Part shown: one piece after another, positions 21,254-32,378 of the stretch
How the letters are laid out: each line of letters begins with the position of its first letter
How positions within the stretch are numbered: the first letter of the stretch is position 1
Assembly (NCBI GenBank): GCA_030765055.1
Contig: CM060958.1
Location: 111,607,627-111,671,626, forward strand
DNA length: 64,000 nucleotides
From: Mantis religiosa
Lineage: Eukaryota > Arthropoda > Insecta > Mantodea > Mantidae
Direction: 5' to 3'
The notes under the pieces: generated by a model
Database searches by the model: none
What the model was told of the DNA's origin: nothing
Seen by the model: only the letters and a program-made list of their open reading frames with translations
Translations under genes and position numbers: made by a program

Positions 21254-22496
21254 AGAGGGGGTGTCATAAAGTTTTAATTATCACCCGGTAGTTTTTATGT
21301 TAGAGTGATGAAAAATTTTCAATGTCGTCATTGATCCCTCGGCTCATAATGTTGGTAGTTTCAGTGATTTGAGTCCTTATGTATTTTTACAGTCAGTGCC
21401 AGAAGTGACTGAGGTGTAAGATGGGGAATATTGAGGCTCGTAGTGTGATGAAGTTCCTGCATTTGAAGGGCAAAACTGCCCGGGAAATGCATGATGAGAT
21501 GACGGCTGTTTATGGAAATGATTGCCCATCGTATGACACTATTGTGAGGTGGAAAAGAAATTTTCAAACTGGTCACATGTCCCTGACAGATGAGCCAAGA
21601 GCTGGTAGGCCGTCAATGACAGACGATGCTGTAACAGTGAAGAAAGTGGAGTATTTAATACTGGAAGACAGACGAGCAACCATCCAAATGACCATGAATG
21701 AGACACATCTTAGTTTGGTAGTGTGTGGAAAATTATTCATGACGAACTGCACATGTCTAAGGTGTCTGCACGTTGGATTCAACGTTTGCTTTCCAAAAGC
21801 AAACACGGCGTGACCTTTCAAGACAGATGTTGATGCTGTTGGAACAGGATGAAGATGATTTTTTATCGTCTGGTAGCCCTGGATGAATCCTGGATCTATC
21901 AGTATGATCCAAAGACAAAAGCCATGAGCATGGAATGGAAACATGCCGATTAACCCCTCTCCCAAAGAGGCAAAGTGTAAAAGTCAGCTGGGAAGGTCAT
22001 GCTTTCAGTTTTATGAGACTGTCGTGGAGTCATCCTTACAGATTATCTTGCCAAGGGTCAAACCATCACTGGCATATGCTACTGCAATCTTGTGGACAAG
22101 TTACGAGCAGCTCTGATTAAGAAACGACGCGGTATGGTACTCTGCAAAGTTGTTCGTCTTCTGGCTGACAATGCACCAGCTCATTCATCTCAAGTTGCAG
22201 TTGACAAAACAAGAGAATGTGGTTTTGAGACCTTACAGCATTCACCTTATTCGCCCGATCTCACAACAAGTGACTTCTTCTTGTTCCTGTAAATGAAGAA
22301 TCAGTTGCGTGGTCGCCGATTTGACAACGCAAATGACGTCATTAATGAAGTGGGAGAGTGGTTTAAAGCGAATTCTGCAGACTTCTACAATTAAGGTATT
22401 CGGAAGATCAAAAAAAAAACGCTGGGAAAATGTGTAAATCTGGTTGGTGACCAGGTAGAGAAGAACTAAGAAGCACTTATCAACACAAACCCTCTA
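21254..22496 (+). mobile_element. mariner element, frameshifted
   Basis: The left end is near AGAGGGGGTGTCATAAAG and the right end near CAACACAAACCCTCTA (weak TIRs). Coding starts at 21421: MGNIEARSVMKFLHLKG, MHDEMTAVYGNDCP, DEPRAGRPSMTDD, EYLILEDRRATIQ. It then runs through shifted frames to SPYSPDLTTSDFFLFL at 22253-22290, where the third catalytic Asp is present, and RISCVVADLTTQM-equivalent sequence to about 22400. The frame is open for 130 codons before the first break. It is dead but recognisably one element of about 1.24 kb. Confidence 0.82.
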
Positions 22497-23099
22497 TCAC
22501 ATTTTTAAAAGGGTGATAATTGATACTTTGCGACAACTCCTCGTATACTGAAGCCTGGACATTGTAGATTATAGTAAATGCTAAGTTTTTCGATGCAGAA
22601 TTTTCTTTACACTTCAGTTTACGTTTAAATGCCAAGAGGAAACTAACCCAAATCGCCCGTAATTGGAGGATGAATAGGATTGGCATAGTGGAAAGAAAAA
22701 CGTGGTCCTTGAAAACATGTTAATTTCTCATAGCAGATTTACACTCTCGCCGTGACAATATGTACTCTATTAAATATATTTGCGAGAGAAAATATATATC
22801 TTAAATTATCTAAACAGCGTATGACTTTTCCACACTTATGCAAACCATAAGAGAGACAAAATCACAAACAAACGAAGAATTCCTTAACGCATACATTTTG
22901 TCTCATAATTCTTTTGTAGAGTCAATTGTTTCCGATATAATCTTTGCTATTAGTTTGAATACAGGTTCTCTGCTGCTTGGCGTAGTAACATTTATAACAT
23001 TTATTTCTCATCTTTCCTTTTACATCATCCAATGCAAATACAAAATCAAGATTACAATTGTAAAATCCATACTGGAAAATGCCATATATTCCTAAATCC
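22497..23099. other. intron 1, no recognised element
   Basis: This is AT-rich. The frames at 22480-22686 and 22838-23095 have no domain. Nothing repeats elsewhere in the window. Confidence 0.35.
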
Positions 23100-23927
23100 T
23101 GAAAATTCTACCATGTTGCTTGCCATGTAATAATAATTCGGTCCCCATACATCTAACCCTAGGTTTTTGTGTATTGGTGATCCTCTACATCTTTTTACAC
23201 ATTTTGTAATTTCACCTCTCCTAATCTACAGTTTCTCTTAATTTTTCTTAGTCATTTCTCTTTAATTTTCCGTAAATAGTATCCTATATTTCTTCTGTTC
23301 TTTTTCCCTTTTACTGACAAAATTTTTCTAATTACTACTTCGCCCCCAAATTGTCCCATTCGCCTGCTTTCTCCATATCTTTGTTTGACTACAATATAAT
23401 ATACAATGGAAGTCTGCATTCTCTTCTCCACACAATGGGCAGTTATCTAGCTTCTTCACTTGACCTATACCTTTCAAGATTCTCACTCCTGTTCTCGCCC
23501 AAGCAAAACCTTCTCGCCCTAACTTACTACACATATCTATATATCCTTCCCTCCCCCAAGTTGTTTCTATTTCTCTATATAACCTCAGTGAGCTTTTGTC
23601 ACTTGTACTGGCAAAAATGACTGTCTATCAATATCCTCTAATCTTAACTTCTTTCCAGAAGCTTCTATATACATACTCTGCATTTAACCAAGAATGACTC
23701 ATACCTATCTGCTTCAACGCATTCATTTTATGTGCCCAAGACCCTCCCCAGTTACTTCTACTTTGAATATGAAAACATTATTTAATTACATTGCCATCTT
23801 CCAAGTTAGCGATTCTGTATAAATGTTTCATTGCCCTTGGCAAGATTTTAGTTTTAGTAGAATGCCTGCCCAGTTCCAATTGTGCTGGCCCTTTAGGTGA
23901 TGCTATCGGTAATCCCAATATATATTT

Positions 23928-24162
23928 GCCCGCCTCGGTAGCGCAGATTGTAGCATGTCTGCCTCAGGTCCAAGAGGTCCCGAGTTCGAATCTCGGTCAG
24001 GGTTAAGAAAACCTGGATAAGTTTTTGCCGGGGTTTTCCCTTATCCTGAAAGACGAATGTCAGGTAACTCTAAGCTCTATAGACCGTGGGCTCATTTGAG
24101 CATCATTTCTCCCATCCCATCCATCGTCCGATTTGACCTAACGTTGGAGGACGTAAATTACA
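23928..24162 (+). repeat. SINE-B copy with target duplication
   Basis: A full SINE-B: head GCCCGCCTCGGTAGCGCAGA, B box GAGTTCGAATCTC, hairpin body, 3' GGAGGACGTAAATTA. It is flanked by CAATATATATTT (23916-23927) and a slightly expanded CAATATGTATATATATTT after 24160. Confidence 0.9.
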
Positions 24163-24364
24163 ATATGTATATATATTTACAAAAGGATCTATGCACTTTC
24201 AGTCTCTCTCCAAGTCTCATCTACTCCCTATACCTCTGATCCATGTAACATTCTATTTTCTACTACTGCTGTATAAATCCTCTCCAACCATTTGACATTT
24301 ATATCTGACAGTTTACTGTGGCATGATTTTATCACCCTCATGGCTATTTTACCTTTGGCCCTAA

Positions 24365-25530
24365 CCCGGTTGCTTCACCGGGGTGAAAGGGTTTATCCTC
24401 CCTGGCTGCGTGCGGCACCTGCCGTAGATCTTGGTATGGCTGCGCACAGCAAGTCCACAACCCTCACGAGTACTATCGGCACTTTGTTTTTAGAATTTTT
24501 ATCGGGTTATAAAGATTTTATTTTAATATTTACCGACGGCTGGTGTTGGATGTGCGTTTGTCCATGGGGCCGAACCCTTTACATTCGGTCTCCATGGCAG
24601 CACTTCTATTTACACAGCGGAGTTCCATGCAAGATACCGAGCCATTTTACATGTTCGCCGCAGAATGTTGGGTGACAGACTTATCCTTAGCGACTCCCTG
24701 AGCGCCTTTCAGAGCCTTAGTGAGCTGTACAACCACCACCCACTTGTACAGCGTATCCAGGATGCCCTCCACGTTTTGCACGCCTCTGGCGTCAGCGTGG
24801 TGGGCGCATGGGTACCTGGTCACGTGGGGCTGGAGGGAAACGAAATGGCGGATTCGGCGGATAAGGCGGGAGCCATAACACCAAGTATTACCCTCCCTCT
24901 GGTTACCGCGGAAGTCTTTCGGCTTGTGCGCAAGGAGGTGCTCTCGTGCTGGCGCGATGAGTTGTCTGCTCTGCGTGGGAACAAGCTGAGATAGGTGAAG
25001 GACCTTCCGATTCCTTGGGCAACCTCCTGTCGTTTATCCCGACGGGAGGAAGTAACCCTGGCTTGGTTGCGCATTGGGCACTGTTATTTTAGTCACAGCT
25101 TTTTATTGAACCGGACACCGGCTCCAGTTTGCCCGCTCTGCGGTGTTGAACTGTGGGTGCGCCATGTATTTTTAGATTGTTTTAGGCTAGCAGATCTCCG
25201 CAGGTGTCTCCAGCTCCCGGCCAGCTTGGCTGAGATCCTCGCGGATGACGAGACGGCAGTGAGCAATGTTTTAGCGTTCGTTTTATCTATAAATTTTAGA
25301 GTTTAGGCCCCAACAATTTGGGTTCTATAACCATTTTAACCTTTTTTCTGGTTTTTATGATTTTAGTTTCTATTTTAGTCTTTGCTACACCGTTGTGTGG
25401 ATGTTTTATCTTGTTTTATTTAATTGATTGTTTTTTTAGTGTTTTAGCCTTCTACTTGGCTTTTTAAACCCATTACTTACTGGAGGGCGCTAATGACCTA
25501 GCAGTTGTGCGCCCTTAAACACCATCATCA
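24365..25530 (+). mobile_element. LINE 3' end with RNase H domain
   Basis: Translation in two or three frames gives an RNase H domain: FTDG (first Asp, about 24528), an acidic motif in TAEFHA (about 24620), LSDSLSAFQSL (24685-24720) and VPGHVGLEGNEMADSADKAG (about 24810-24870). After it come IPWATSCRLSRREEVTLAWLR and a Cys/His motif, CPLCGVELWVRHVFLDC. The 3' UTR ends with GACCTAGCAGTTGTGCGCCC, TTAAACACC and a short (ATC)n tail at about 25520. This fits R1/LOA/Jockey-group LINEs, which carry RNase H. A near-duplicate ACCTTTGGCC / TCCTTTTGCC at the edges may be the target duplication. Confidence 0.85.
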
Positions 25531-25680
25531 TCTTATCCTTTTGCCACAAACATCTTTTTTGTTCTTTCCAACTACCATCTGAACTTAACTTTGTCCCCAA
25601 ATATCCTTACCAGCTCCATTTCTCTTCCATTAACCTCCCATTTATGACTTAGTAAATAGTATAAGTCTTTCATAAACAGT

Positions 25681-26261
25681 TTTTTTCATTCAAAATTTTG
25701 GTAGAGAGATTCTTAGAAGTACATTATTTTAGACTTCTTGAGTAAACGGGGAGAAATATTTATTGTAGCTTTTCAATTTTTTTTTTCCGAACATACTTGA
25801 AGAAATATTGACAGAAAATTGGGCTTGAATTGTCTGTGACCTATTAAAGAACTGATATTTTTTCGTACCGTAGAAAGTTGTACACTGTGCTTATATATCA
25901 TAGTAACGATGCTCTACTTAGCCTACGAGAACTTCCCTGTAATTCACAAGTAGAAACAAAGTATCAAAACCAGTTACTTCAACGCTGCTGATCCAGATTG
26001 GACAGTCATTGCAATTAGTAAAGTTGGACGTCATGTTCAAGAAAAATTGAGTAGCTAATTATTCCAGATGAGTTGTCAGACCACTGGCCTTGCACCTGGA
26101 CGGTCCAGGAGCGATTCTTGAGCCAGTTGAGATATCAAAAGACAGGTTTCTCCAATTAGTCTGGTTTACTACCAGTCATGCCACCCTCCTTTCTATTTAT
26201 CACCGTTACCTATGTACAAAATGAAATGATGAGTAAAGGCTACCACCAATCACATCCGGCC
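25681..26261. other. intron 1, nothing certain
   Basis: No recognised element. A weak tRNA-like scar may lie near 26050-26120 (GTTGTCAGACCACTGGCC). Confidence 0.3.
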
Positions 26262-26330
26262 GCTCCTGTAGCGTAGGTGTTAGCGTGTCTGCTTCACGTT
26301 CAAGAGGCCCGGACTTCAAATCTCAGTGTA
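26262..26330 (+). repeat. SINE-B head fragment
   Basis: This matches the SINE-B tRNA-like head (GGCCGCTCCTGTAGCGTAGG, CACGTTCAAGAGGCCC), then diverges into unrelated sequence with a second TTCGATTCCC-like box at about 26352. Confidence 0.7.
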
Positions 26331-26489
26331 GATGAGCTAGTTCGGAAGGCCCGAGTTCGATTCCCATAGCCGGCCACGGCCTACCTGACCCATGGGGTCA
26401 CCAGGCGAATGCTCGGAAGATTGATCACATTTCCCAAATTTCCTGTCCCTCCATTTCATATCTATTATCATTTCATATCAACTTTGTGA

Positions 26490-26706
26490 TATGGTGGTCT
26501 CAGGGTAGAACTGTTGGCGGGAGTCTCGGCGGTGCATGGAAGGACGATATGCTCCGAGTAAACTGCTTCCTCCTCCGGTAGGACGGTTCCCGTTCTTCGA
26601 ACCCCGGTCTCGTGATGGGACTGTTTCCAGTAGGGTGGGATGTCCGTTGTCCTGGGCTGGCAGGGGAAGTTTCCATAAAAAAATGTAGGGACCCTGCCCT
26701 CTGCAT
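26490..26706 (+). repeat. repeat family R4, copy b
   Basis: Shares GAAGTTTCCA...ATGTAGGGACCCTGCCCTCTG (spaced) with 1270-1650 and 42590-42790. It runs directly into a SINE-B missing its first bases, so the two may have been joined by recombination or by insertion at the end of R4. Confidence 0.55.
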
Positions 26707-26707
26707 T

Positions 26708-26943
26708 GTCGCTTCGGTAGCGTGGTGGTAGAATGTCTGCCTCACGTTCAAGAGGTCCCGAGTTCAAATCTCGGTCAGGATGAGTTACCTGGATAAAGTT
26801 TTTCCGGGGTTTTCCCTTATTCTGAAAGACGAATGTCGGGTAAATCTAAGCTCTATGGACACCGGGCTCATTTGAGCATCATTTCACCCATTCCATTCAT
26901 CGTCCGGTATGACTTAACGTTGGAGGACGTAAAATTACAAACC
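26708..26943 (+). repeat. SINE-B copy
   Basis: The head is present from CTTCGGTAGCGTGGTGGTAG, with B box GAGTTCAAATCTC, hairpin GATAAAG...CCTTATTC and the 3' segment TGACTTAACGTTGGAGGACG. A further body fragment (GGATAAAGTATTTTTTTCC) lies at 27000-27060. Confidence 0.9.
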
Positions 26944-27319
26944 AACTCTTGGAGGTATAGTTGCAATAAGCCGAGTTGCCTCCGAAATAATCCAGTTCCA
27001 GGGTGAGCTCTCTGGATAAAGTATTTTTTTCCCCTGAGATTGAAAGATGAATGTCTGGAGTGTTAATCTAACACTTGTTGATGAAATGCAGGCCATACAT
27101 TCTAAGCTAAGTAAACGTTTTGAACAAGCAATATTCGAAATATAGCCAGTTCCTAATGCTTCGTGAATTTCATATGATTTAGAAGTAACACATCACTTCC
27201 AGATGCCCACTAACCACATTTAACAGGATGCATCATAAGCCAGTTGAAATACGAGAAATAAAAAATAACAAATTCTTCAAAACTTCTTTAATATGAGGAA
27301 AAACTATTGAAAAATTTAC

Positions 27320-27535
27320 GATAGTAAGTCGCCACAAACGATGTATCTCGAATGCGAGAGCCCCTAGTGGTCTACCGGGTTAATATATGAGTCAACTGGA
27401 GAATTTAATGTCAGGACGGCACAATGGCCATGGTAGCTCAATGGTTTAGAGCGACTGGATGGAAACCAGGAGGTCCGTGTTTGAAATCCCGGCCATGGCA
27501 TTGAATTTTTCATGTTGACTATATATCTAATATTG
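27320..27535 (+). repeat. family C unit with near-complete tRNA cloverleaf
   Basis: The tRNA-like part 27427-27500 has a 7-bp acceptor stem GCCATGG/CCATGGC, D stem GCTC/GAGC, an anticodon stem CTGG/CCAG around loop ATGGAAA (triplet GGA at the anticodon position) and a T arm with TTTGAAATCCC. The body upstream carries AGTAAGTCGCCACAAACG and AGTGGTCTACCGGG. The GGTTCAA of the B box is changed to GTTTGAA, so promoter activity is doubtful. It is a repeat, not a host tRNA gene. Confidence 0.8.
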
Positions 27536-28023
27536 GAATATTTGTAAGGACAAGTATCCTTATGAAATTCGCTTCATAAATGGCTTCTGAATTACACAAA
27601 GTTGAATTTTTAAACAGCATTAAAGGAAGTGGGATGTGGGAAGCTTGGTCAAGTACCTCTGGACAAAGTAATCCTTTGTTTCTCAAGTATAATTAAGTGA
27701 ATTCCTGAGAAAAAAATCAGGCACATATGTCTAGCTATTGGGAATATCTATGGCAAATTTCATTGTCCTAACCTTTACACTTTGTTTAAAAAGTTTGTTT
27801 AATAAGTAAACAGAAGAAGTATTTTTAAAATAGAATAAGCTATAATGCAGCCGCAAAATTAAGTACGAATAGCACAGCAAAATGAGCCTCTTATGTCTGT
27901 TATGATATTGACCTAGAATTATAGAAGTATCTGTAATCGTTTTGATGGAACAATTTTTTCAATATGAAGAAAAATTAAAATATAAAATTTATACATTCTT
28001 TACGAAAAGATATGGTTGCCATA

Positions 28024-29189
28024 TTTAAATGGTGATGGAAATAATAATTTCTTCCACACTACCTGTGTGTAGGCTAAGATTTGGATGAGTAGAGTCAGAC
28101 TGGAAAATTTAATGCCATATCCGGGATTTGAACCACGGATCTCCCGCTCTCCGTGCGGTTGCTCTAAACCACTGAGCTACCATGGCCAACATGCCGACAT
28201 GATATTAAATTCTCCAACTGGCTCATACGTTTCCCGGTAGACCACTAGGGGTTCTCATGCTATGAGACACGCCCCTTTTGTGGCGACTTACTATGCTGTA
28301 AGTACTTATGTCCCAGGCTTCATAGTTACACCACTATGTTTTTATTTTAGGTAAATTGTTGGAAATAATCATTTCTTCCATACTAGGCGTGTGTAGACTA
28401 AGATTTGGATGAGTAGAATCAGACTTAAAAATCCAATGCCATATCCGGGATTTGAACCACGGTCTCCCGTTCTCCGTGCGGTTGCTCTAAACCATTGAGC
28501 TACTATGGCTAACGTGTCGATATGACATTAAATTCTCATACTGATTCGTATATTTCCCGGCAGACTATAGCGGTTCTCATACACAATGAGATATGCACCT
28601 TTCTTTGGCGACTTACCATGCTGTAAGTAGTTAAGTCCCAGGCCTCATAGTTAAACCACTATGTTTTTATTTTAGGTAAATTGATGGAAATGATCATTTC
28701 TTCCACACTAGCTCTGTGTAGGCTAAGGTTTCGATGAGTAGAGTACTCACATGTCATATCGGCACGTTGGGCATAGTAGCTCACAAGTTTAGAGCAACCG
28801 AAAGGAGTGCGGGAGAATCGTGGTTCAAATCCCGGCTATGACATTGAATTTTTCAGGCTGACTCTACTCATCCTAATGTAGCCTACACACGGCTACAGTT
28901 TACCTAAAATAAAAACACAGTGGTTTAACTATGAAGCCTGGGACTCAAGCACTTACAGCATAGTAAGTCGCCACAAAGGGTGCGTGTCTCATAGCATATG
29001 AGAACCCCTAGTGGTGTACAGAGAAACATACGAGTCAGTCGGAGAATTTAATATCATGTCGGCATGTTGGCCATAGTAGCTCAGTGGTTTAGAGCAACCG
29101 GACGGAGAGTGGGAGATCCGTGGTTCAAATCCCGGCCATCACATTGAATTTTTCAATCTAACTCTACTCATCCAAACTTTAAATGGTGA
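28024..29189. repeat. family C array: two minus units, then two plus units, 12-bp target duplication
   Basis: TTTAAATGGTGA occurs at 28024-28035 and 29178-29189, bracketing 1,142 bp. Inside, tRNA-like units lie at 28114-28186 and 28438-28509 (minus), then 28770-28842 and 29070-29142 (plus). Each unit is ~325 bp and includes TTTCTTCCACACTA, TGGATGAGTAGAGTCAGACT, the tRNA, TTAAATTCTCCAACTG, GGCGACTTACTATGCTGTAA and TTTTTATTTTAGGTAAATTG. The orientation switches at about 28750. The result is a long fold-back structure. Confidence 0.9.
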
Positions 29190-29999
29190 GTTATGTCATC
29201 ATAATTCTAGGTCAGTATATATGATTCGATATCAAAAAGAAGTGTTCAAAATTTCAATCCTCCAGCCCTAATATTTGCTAAGCAAAATGGCCATATATTA
29301 TACGAAAAAGTTGTTTCCGGGAAAAAGGTCTTGAAACATGCCATGTTACCATTTAAATGGAATGCACACATATCTTTAAAATAAAGAAGCATTGTATATA
29401 AAACCATAAAACTATAGGTATATACTTGTTCGGAAAATATCAGAATATAACTGTAATGGAAATGAAAAATGACATTTTGACCATTTCACACATCCAGCTT
29501 CATACTGCAGGTTAAACTTCTCCCCCAAGTAAAATATCCTCTGGCTTACTGGAAATTTCATCACAATGGTTTGGCGACCAGTTGCATCATCTGTGATACA
29601 CAGATGGAGATAAAAGCACTTGTATTTGGCACGAAGTTTTGCCTGGTGTGCTATCATATCAAAGAATTCTGACTACCAAAATGTTGACGTTGATACTCTT
29701 GGTGCAATCTCAGACTGTCAGCAGAAGGTAGACAGAGTTCATCGACACGGGTGACCGAGGTCGTAATAGCATGGACTTGTCAACGAAGAACTCTGTACAA
29801 ATCCCGTCAGTACTGTCAATCCTGACTCAGATTTCTGTTTCAGCTTCTACTCACTCTGCGTAACTTTTTACTTTCCAATTTGCTTTCTTAATTCTCATTT
29901 CTTTTAATATATCTTCAATATCCATCGCATCTGGTGCCACATTTTGTAAAGAAGATCTGTAGATGTTACCTATTACCTAAAAAGAACACACCACGTTTG
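29190..29999. other. intron 1, no confirmed element
   Basis: The frame 29412-29657 (minus) has no recognised domain. Sequence near 29745-29850 (GGTGACCGAGGTCGTAATAG) resembles 8140-8215 (AGCCGAGGTCGTTAAGACAA), perhaps two scars of another tRNA-derived SINE. Confidence 0.35.
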
Positions 30000-31115
30000 G
30001 TATTTAACCTAACTTACGTTTTAGAAGTACAAGATGCGTTCAAGTTAAAACACCTGGGACGAGCTAGGAACTTTTTTTAACACACGTGGACTCTTTGTGA
30101 ATGCCTGACAGAGATGGCAGTACTGAACAGTGCATAGAACCCTAGTGGCAGCGACGAGAGTTAGGACGGTTTTTGATACTTAAAATGGTGACGTTTTCAT
30201 TGCAAGAACAGCGTGTTATCATTTGTTTTCTCCATTTTCGGGTGTGATACCTATTGAAATTCATCGCCAGTTGAGTGAGGCATGTGGTGATGGTACCATG
30301 GATGTGTGTAATGTGCGTTCCTGGGTGCGACAGTTTAATTAAAGCAGAAGATCGTGTGGCCACAAACCAAGACAGTTACGGCCTCGCACCAGCCGGTCTG
30401 CCGACGTGATCCAGCGAGTGGAGATGGTTATTTTGGAGAATCACCGATAGAACATTTTCAGATCTTCATGCAGGATTGTGTGCACAGATTCCACGGAAAT
30501 GCCAATTTTGGAGGTGATGTCTGCAACTGTCTTGGTTTGTTGTCACACGATGTTCTGCCTTCTTTGAACTGTCGCACCCAGGAACGCACATTAGACACAT
30601 CCATGGTACCATCACTACATGCCTCACTCAACTGGCGATGAATTTCAATAGATGTCACATCACGAAAATGGAGAAAACGTTCGCCAGTTTAAGTACCAAA
30701 AACAGCCCTAGCTCATCGTTGCCACTAGAGTTTTATGCACTGTACAGTGCTGCCATCTGTCATGCATTGACAATTTATTTATTTGATATTTGATATTTAT
30801 TTGTACAGTATCCCTTACAAATTCAGTACAGTAAAATTTAACTTAGAACATGCTGTATTATACCTCCTGTACAAATACATGAAATTGCTGACCTTAAGAT
30901 TTACTTGCTGACTCAGGTCCCCTGGCCATAAGCCTTTGATCTTCCTGAGCAGTTTGATGTCATTTCTTCTTGACCTTCGCTTCTTTTTCCCTAATCCACC
31001 TTTCTCTTATCCTATATAAGAAATCTCCTATACATCTATTTTTATTTTCTCCCATCCCCGTTAACAACGCATTCACAAAGAGTCTACGTGTATTTTTTTA
31101 AAAAAAGAAAAACTT
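30000..31115. mobile_element. fold-back mariner: two N-terminal halves in inverted orientation
   Basis: The left arm (30040-30450, plus) encodes SLQEQRVIICFLHFRG, PIEIHRQLSEACGDGT, VRSWVRQF. The right arm (30458-30690, minus) encodes the same region: EIHRQLSEACSDGTMDV, SNVRSWVRQFKEGR. Outer sequence is also mirrored: CACTGTACAGTGC near 30740, and GACTCTTTGTGAATGC near 30090 against the inverted copy at about 31070-31085. A LINE fragment (30775-31072) splits the right arm. The transposase catalytic half is absent on both arms. Confidence 0.8.
30775..31072 (-). mobile_element. LINE 3' UTR fragment, same family as 9115-9420
   Basis: It is colinear with 9115-9420: TTTGTACAGT, GAACATGCTGTATTATAC, TTTACT...ACTCAGGTCCCCTGGC, AAGCCTTTGAT. 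Near-duplicates TGCATTGAC and CGCATTCAC at the two sides are a possible target duplication. It is inserted in the right arm of the fold-back mariner. Confidence 0.75.
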
Positions 31116-32378
31116 CCTTTCTGGTACCAGTCCTGAAAAAAATGTGTTATAAGTGGAACGTACTTCGTGTGATGTGCACAGGTAAGCTTTCTTTCTATAT
31201 TTTATTTGGAATCAGGGGTGCCATATCACGTATTTTGGTGAAATCTAGACATCCAATTTTTGGGTGGCATACACCTCTTCCTCCATTTAATATAGGTAAG
31301 CAAAAGACAAAGTAAAATAAAAAGGGAAGCAATTTACTCGCAAGTACATTTTTCTGAGTAGTACCACAGCTTAAATCTATCATTTCTAGGGTTTCTTTTG
31401 TTTTTAGATAGCACATGTTCCAGTCCACTTCTACATAAATTGGAGACGAAGGCAGACGCAATACCAAGTTACTTTACGATGGTCATGTTCAAGTTACCAG
31501 GAACTTCTTGCGATGCTAAGTACTGCCACTTCATGGTTGCAAGACATTGTAGACAGAAGCACGCAAAAGAAGAACAATGAATCAGCAATAAAGTTTTGAA
31601 TAGGTTATGGCTACTGCCGACGAAGTGCTGACAACAGATACATAAAATGTAGGCATCAGCTATTCAACATGATATTGGCTACCGCCAGGAGAATTTTAAA
31701 AATGTGTTCACGTCCAAGGCGTTCTACAACAAAATATGTATATAGGGGCAAGATTTTGTTTTATAAAGTTCGCATTAATAATTTTAATTGGTGGTGTTTT
31801 GTGTTGTTTTTTTACCATAAATTCGCATTAAATTTGCGCAAATTTTCGGGGAGAATTAATGAGTAATAACATGGCTGAAATTAAAAGTAACAGATAATTA
31901 GAGTATCAACTGTTAAAACTGCCTTTTTCCAAATTAATATATTTTATTTGAAATTAGCAGATAGTAGACAACATGAATAAAATCAAATATCACACATCAG
32001 ACATGAAACTGCAGCATACAACAAGTTGTGATATTTTCGCTTTTCATACTTGTTCTGTTATCTGTCACAACTAAGTTATAGGTTATATGCCCTCGTTTGA
32101 CATCGGCAGCCAAAGACATTGAAGAAACTTATCACAGAAATTGCGGTAAGAATCAGCTTTTGTCTTCAATGCCAGGAGTACTGTTACTACATCTAATCTG
32201 TTATCGTTACCGCCATAGCTTTGCTGTTCAACAATGTAACAAAGCTCTTTGTAACAAAGAAGCAAATCAGAATCACAAGTAATACCACTGGTTTTAAATG
32301 CATTTGGTTGTTTAAATGCTACCATTCCTATACTTGTTTTAGTAATGAGCCTAGAAGGTTCAAACAAATTATATAGCT
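31116..32378. other. intron 1, no recognised element
   Basis: The frames at 31195-31467 (minus), 31398-31580 (plus) and 32083-32367 (minus) show no domain I know. No internal repeats were seen. Confidence 0.35.

Larger units (their letters stand above)
23100..25680 (-). mobile_element. LINE 3' fragment of the 9-kb family, split by SINE-B and a second LINE
   Basis: The minus-strand frame 23534-23328 carries the C-terminal motif CPLCGEENADFHCILYC and REGFAWARTG. The pieces 23540-23927, 24163-24364 and 25531-25680 look like the same LINE continuing (pyrimidine-rich on plus, broken coding on minus), separated by the SINE-B and the RNase H LINE. Assignment of the two outer pieces is by composition and continuity only. 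Confidence 0.6.

Noticed and set aside
24292..24675. 127-codon plus frame as a separate gene
   Set aside because: It is one of the shifted frames of the LINE RNase H region. The catalytic motifs are spread over neighbouring frames.
27427..27500. A functional host tRNA gene
   Set aside because: The sequence is part of a repeat with many copies and a family body, and the B box is altered. It is tRNA-derived, not a tRNA gene.
28024..29189. CRISPR-like array
   Set aside because: The units are ~325 bp, inverted relative to each other and contain tRNA-like promoters. There are no spacers and the genome is eukaryotic.
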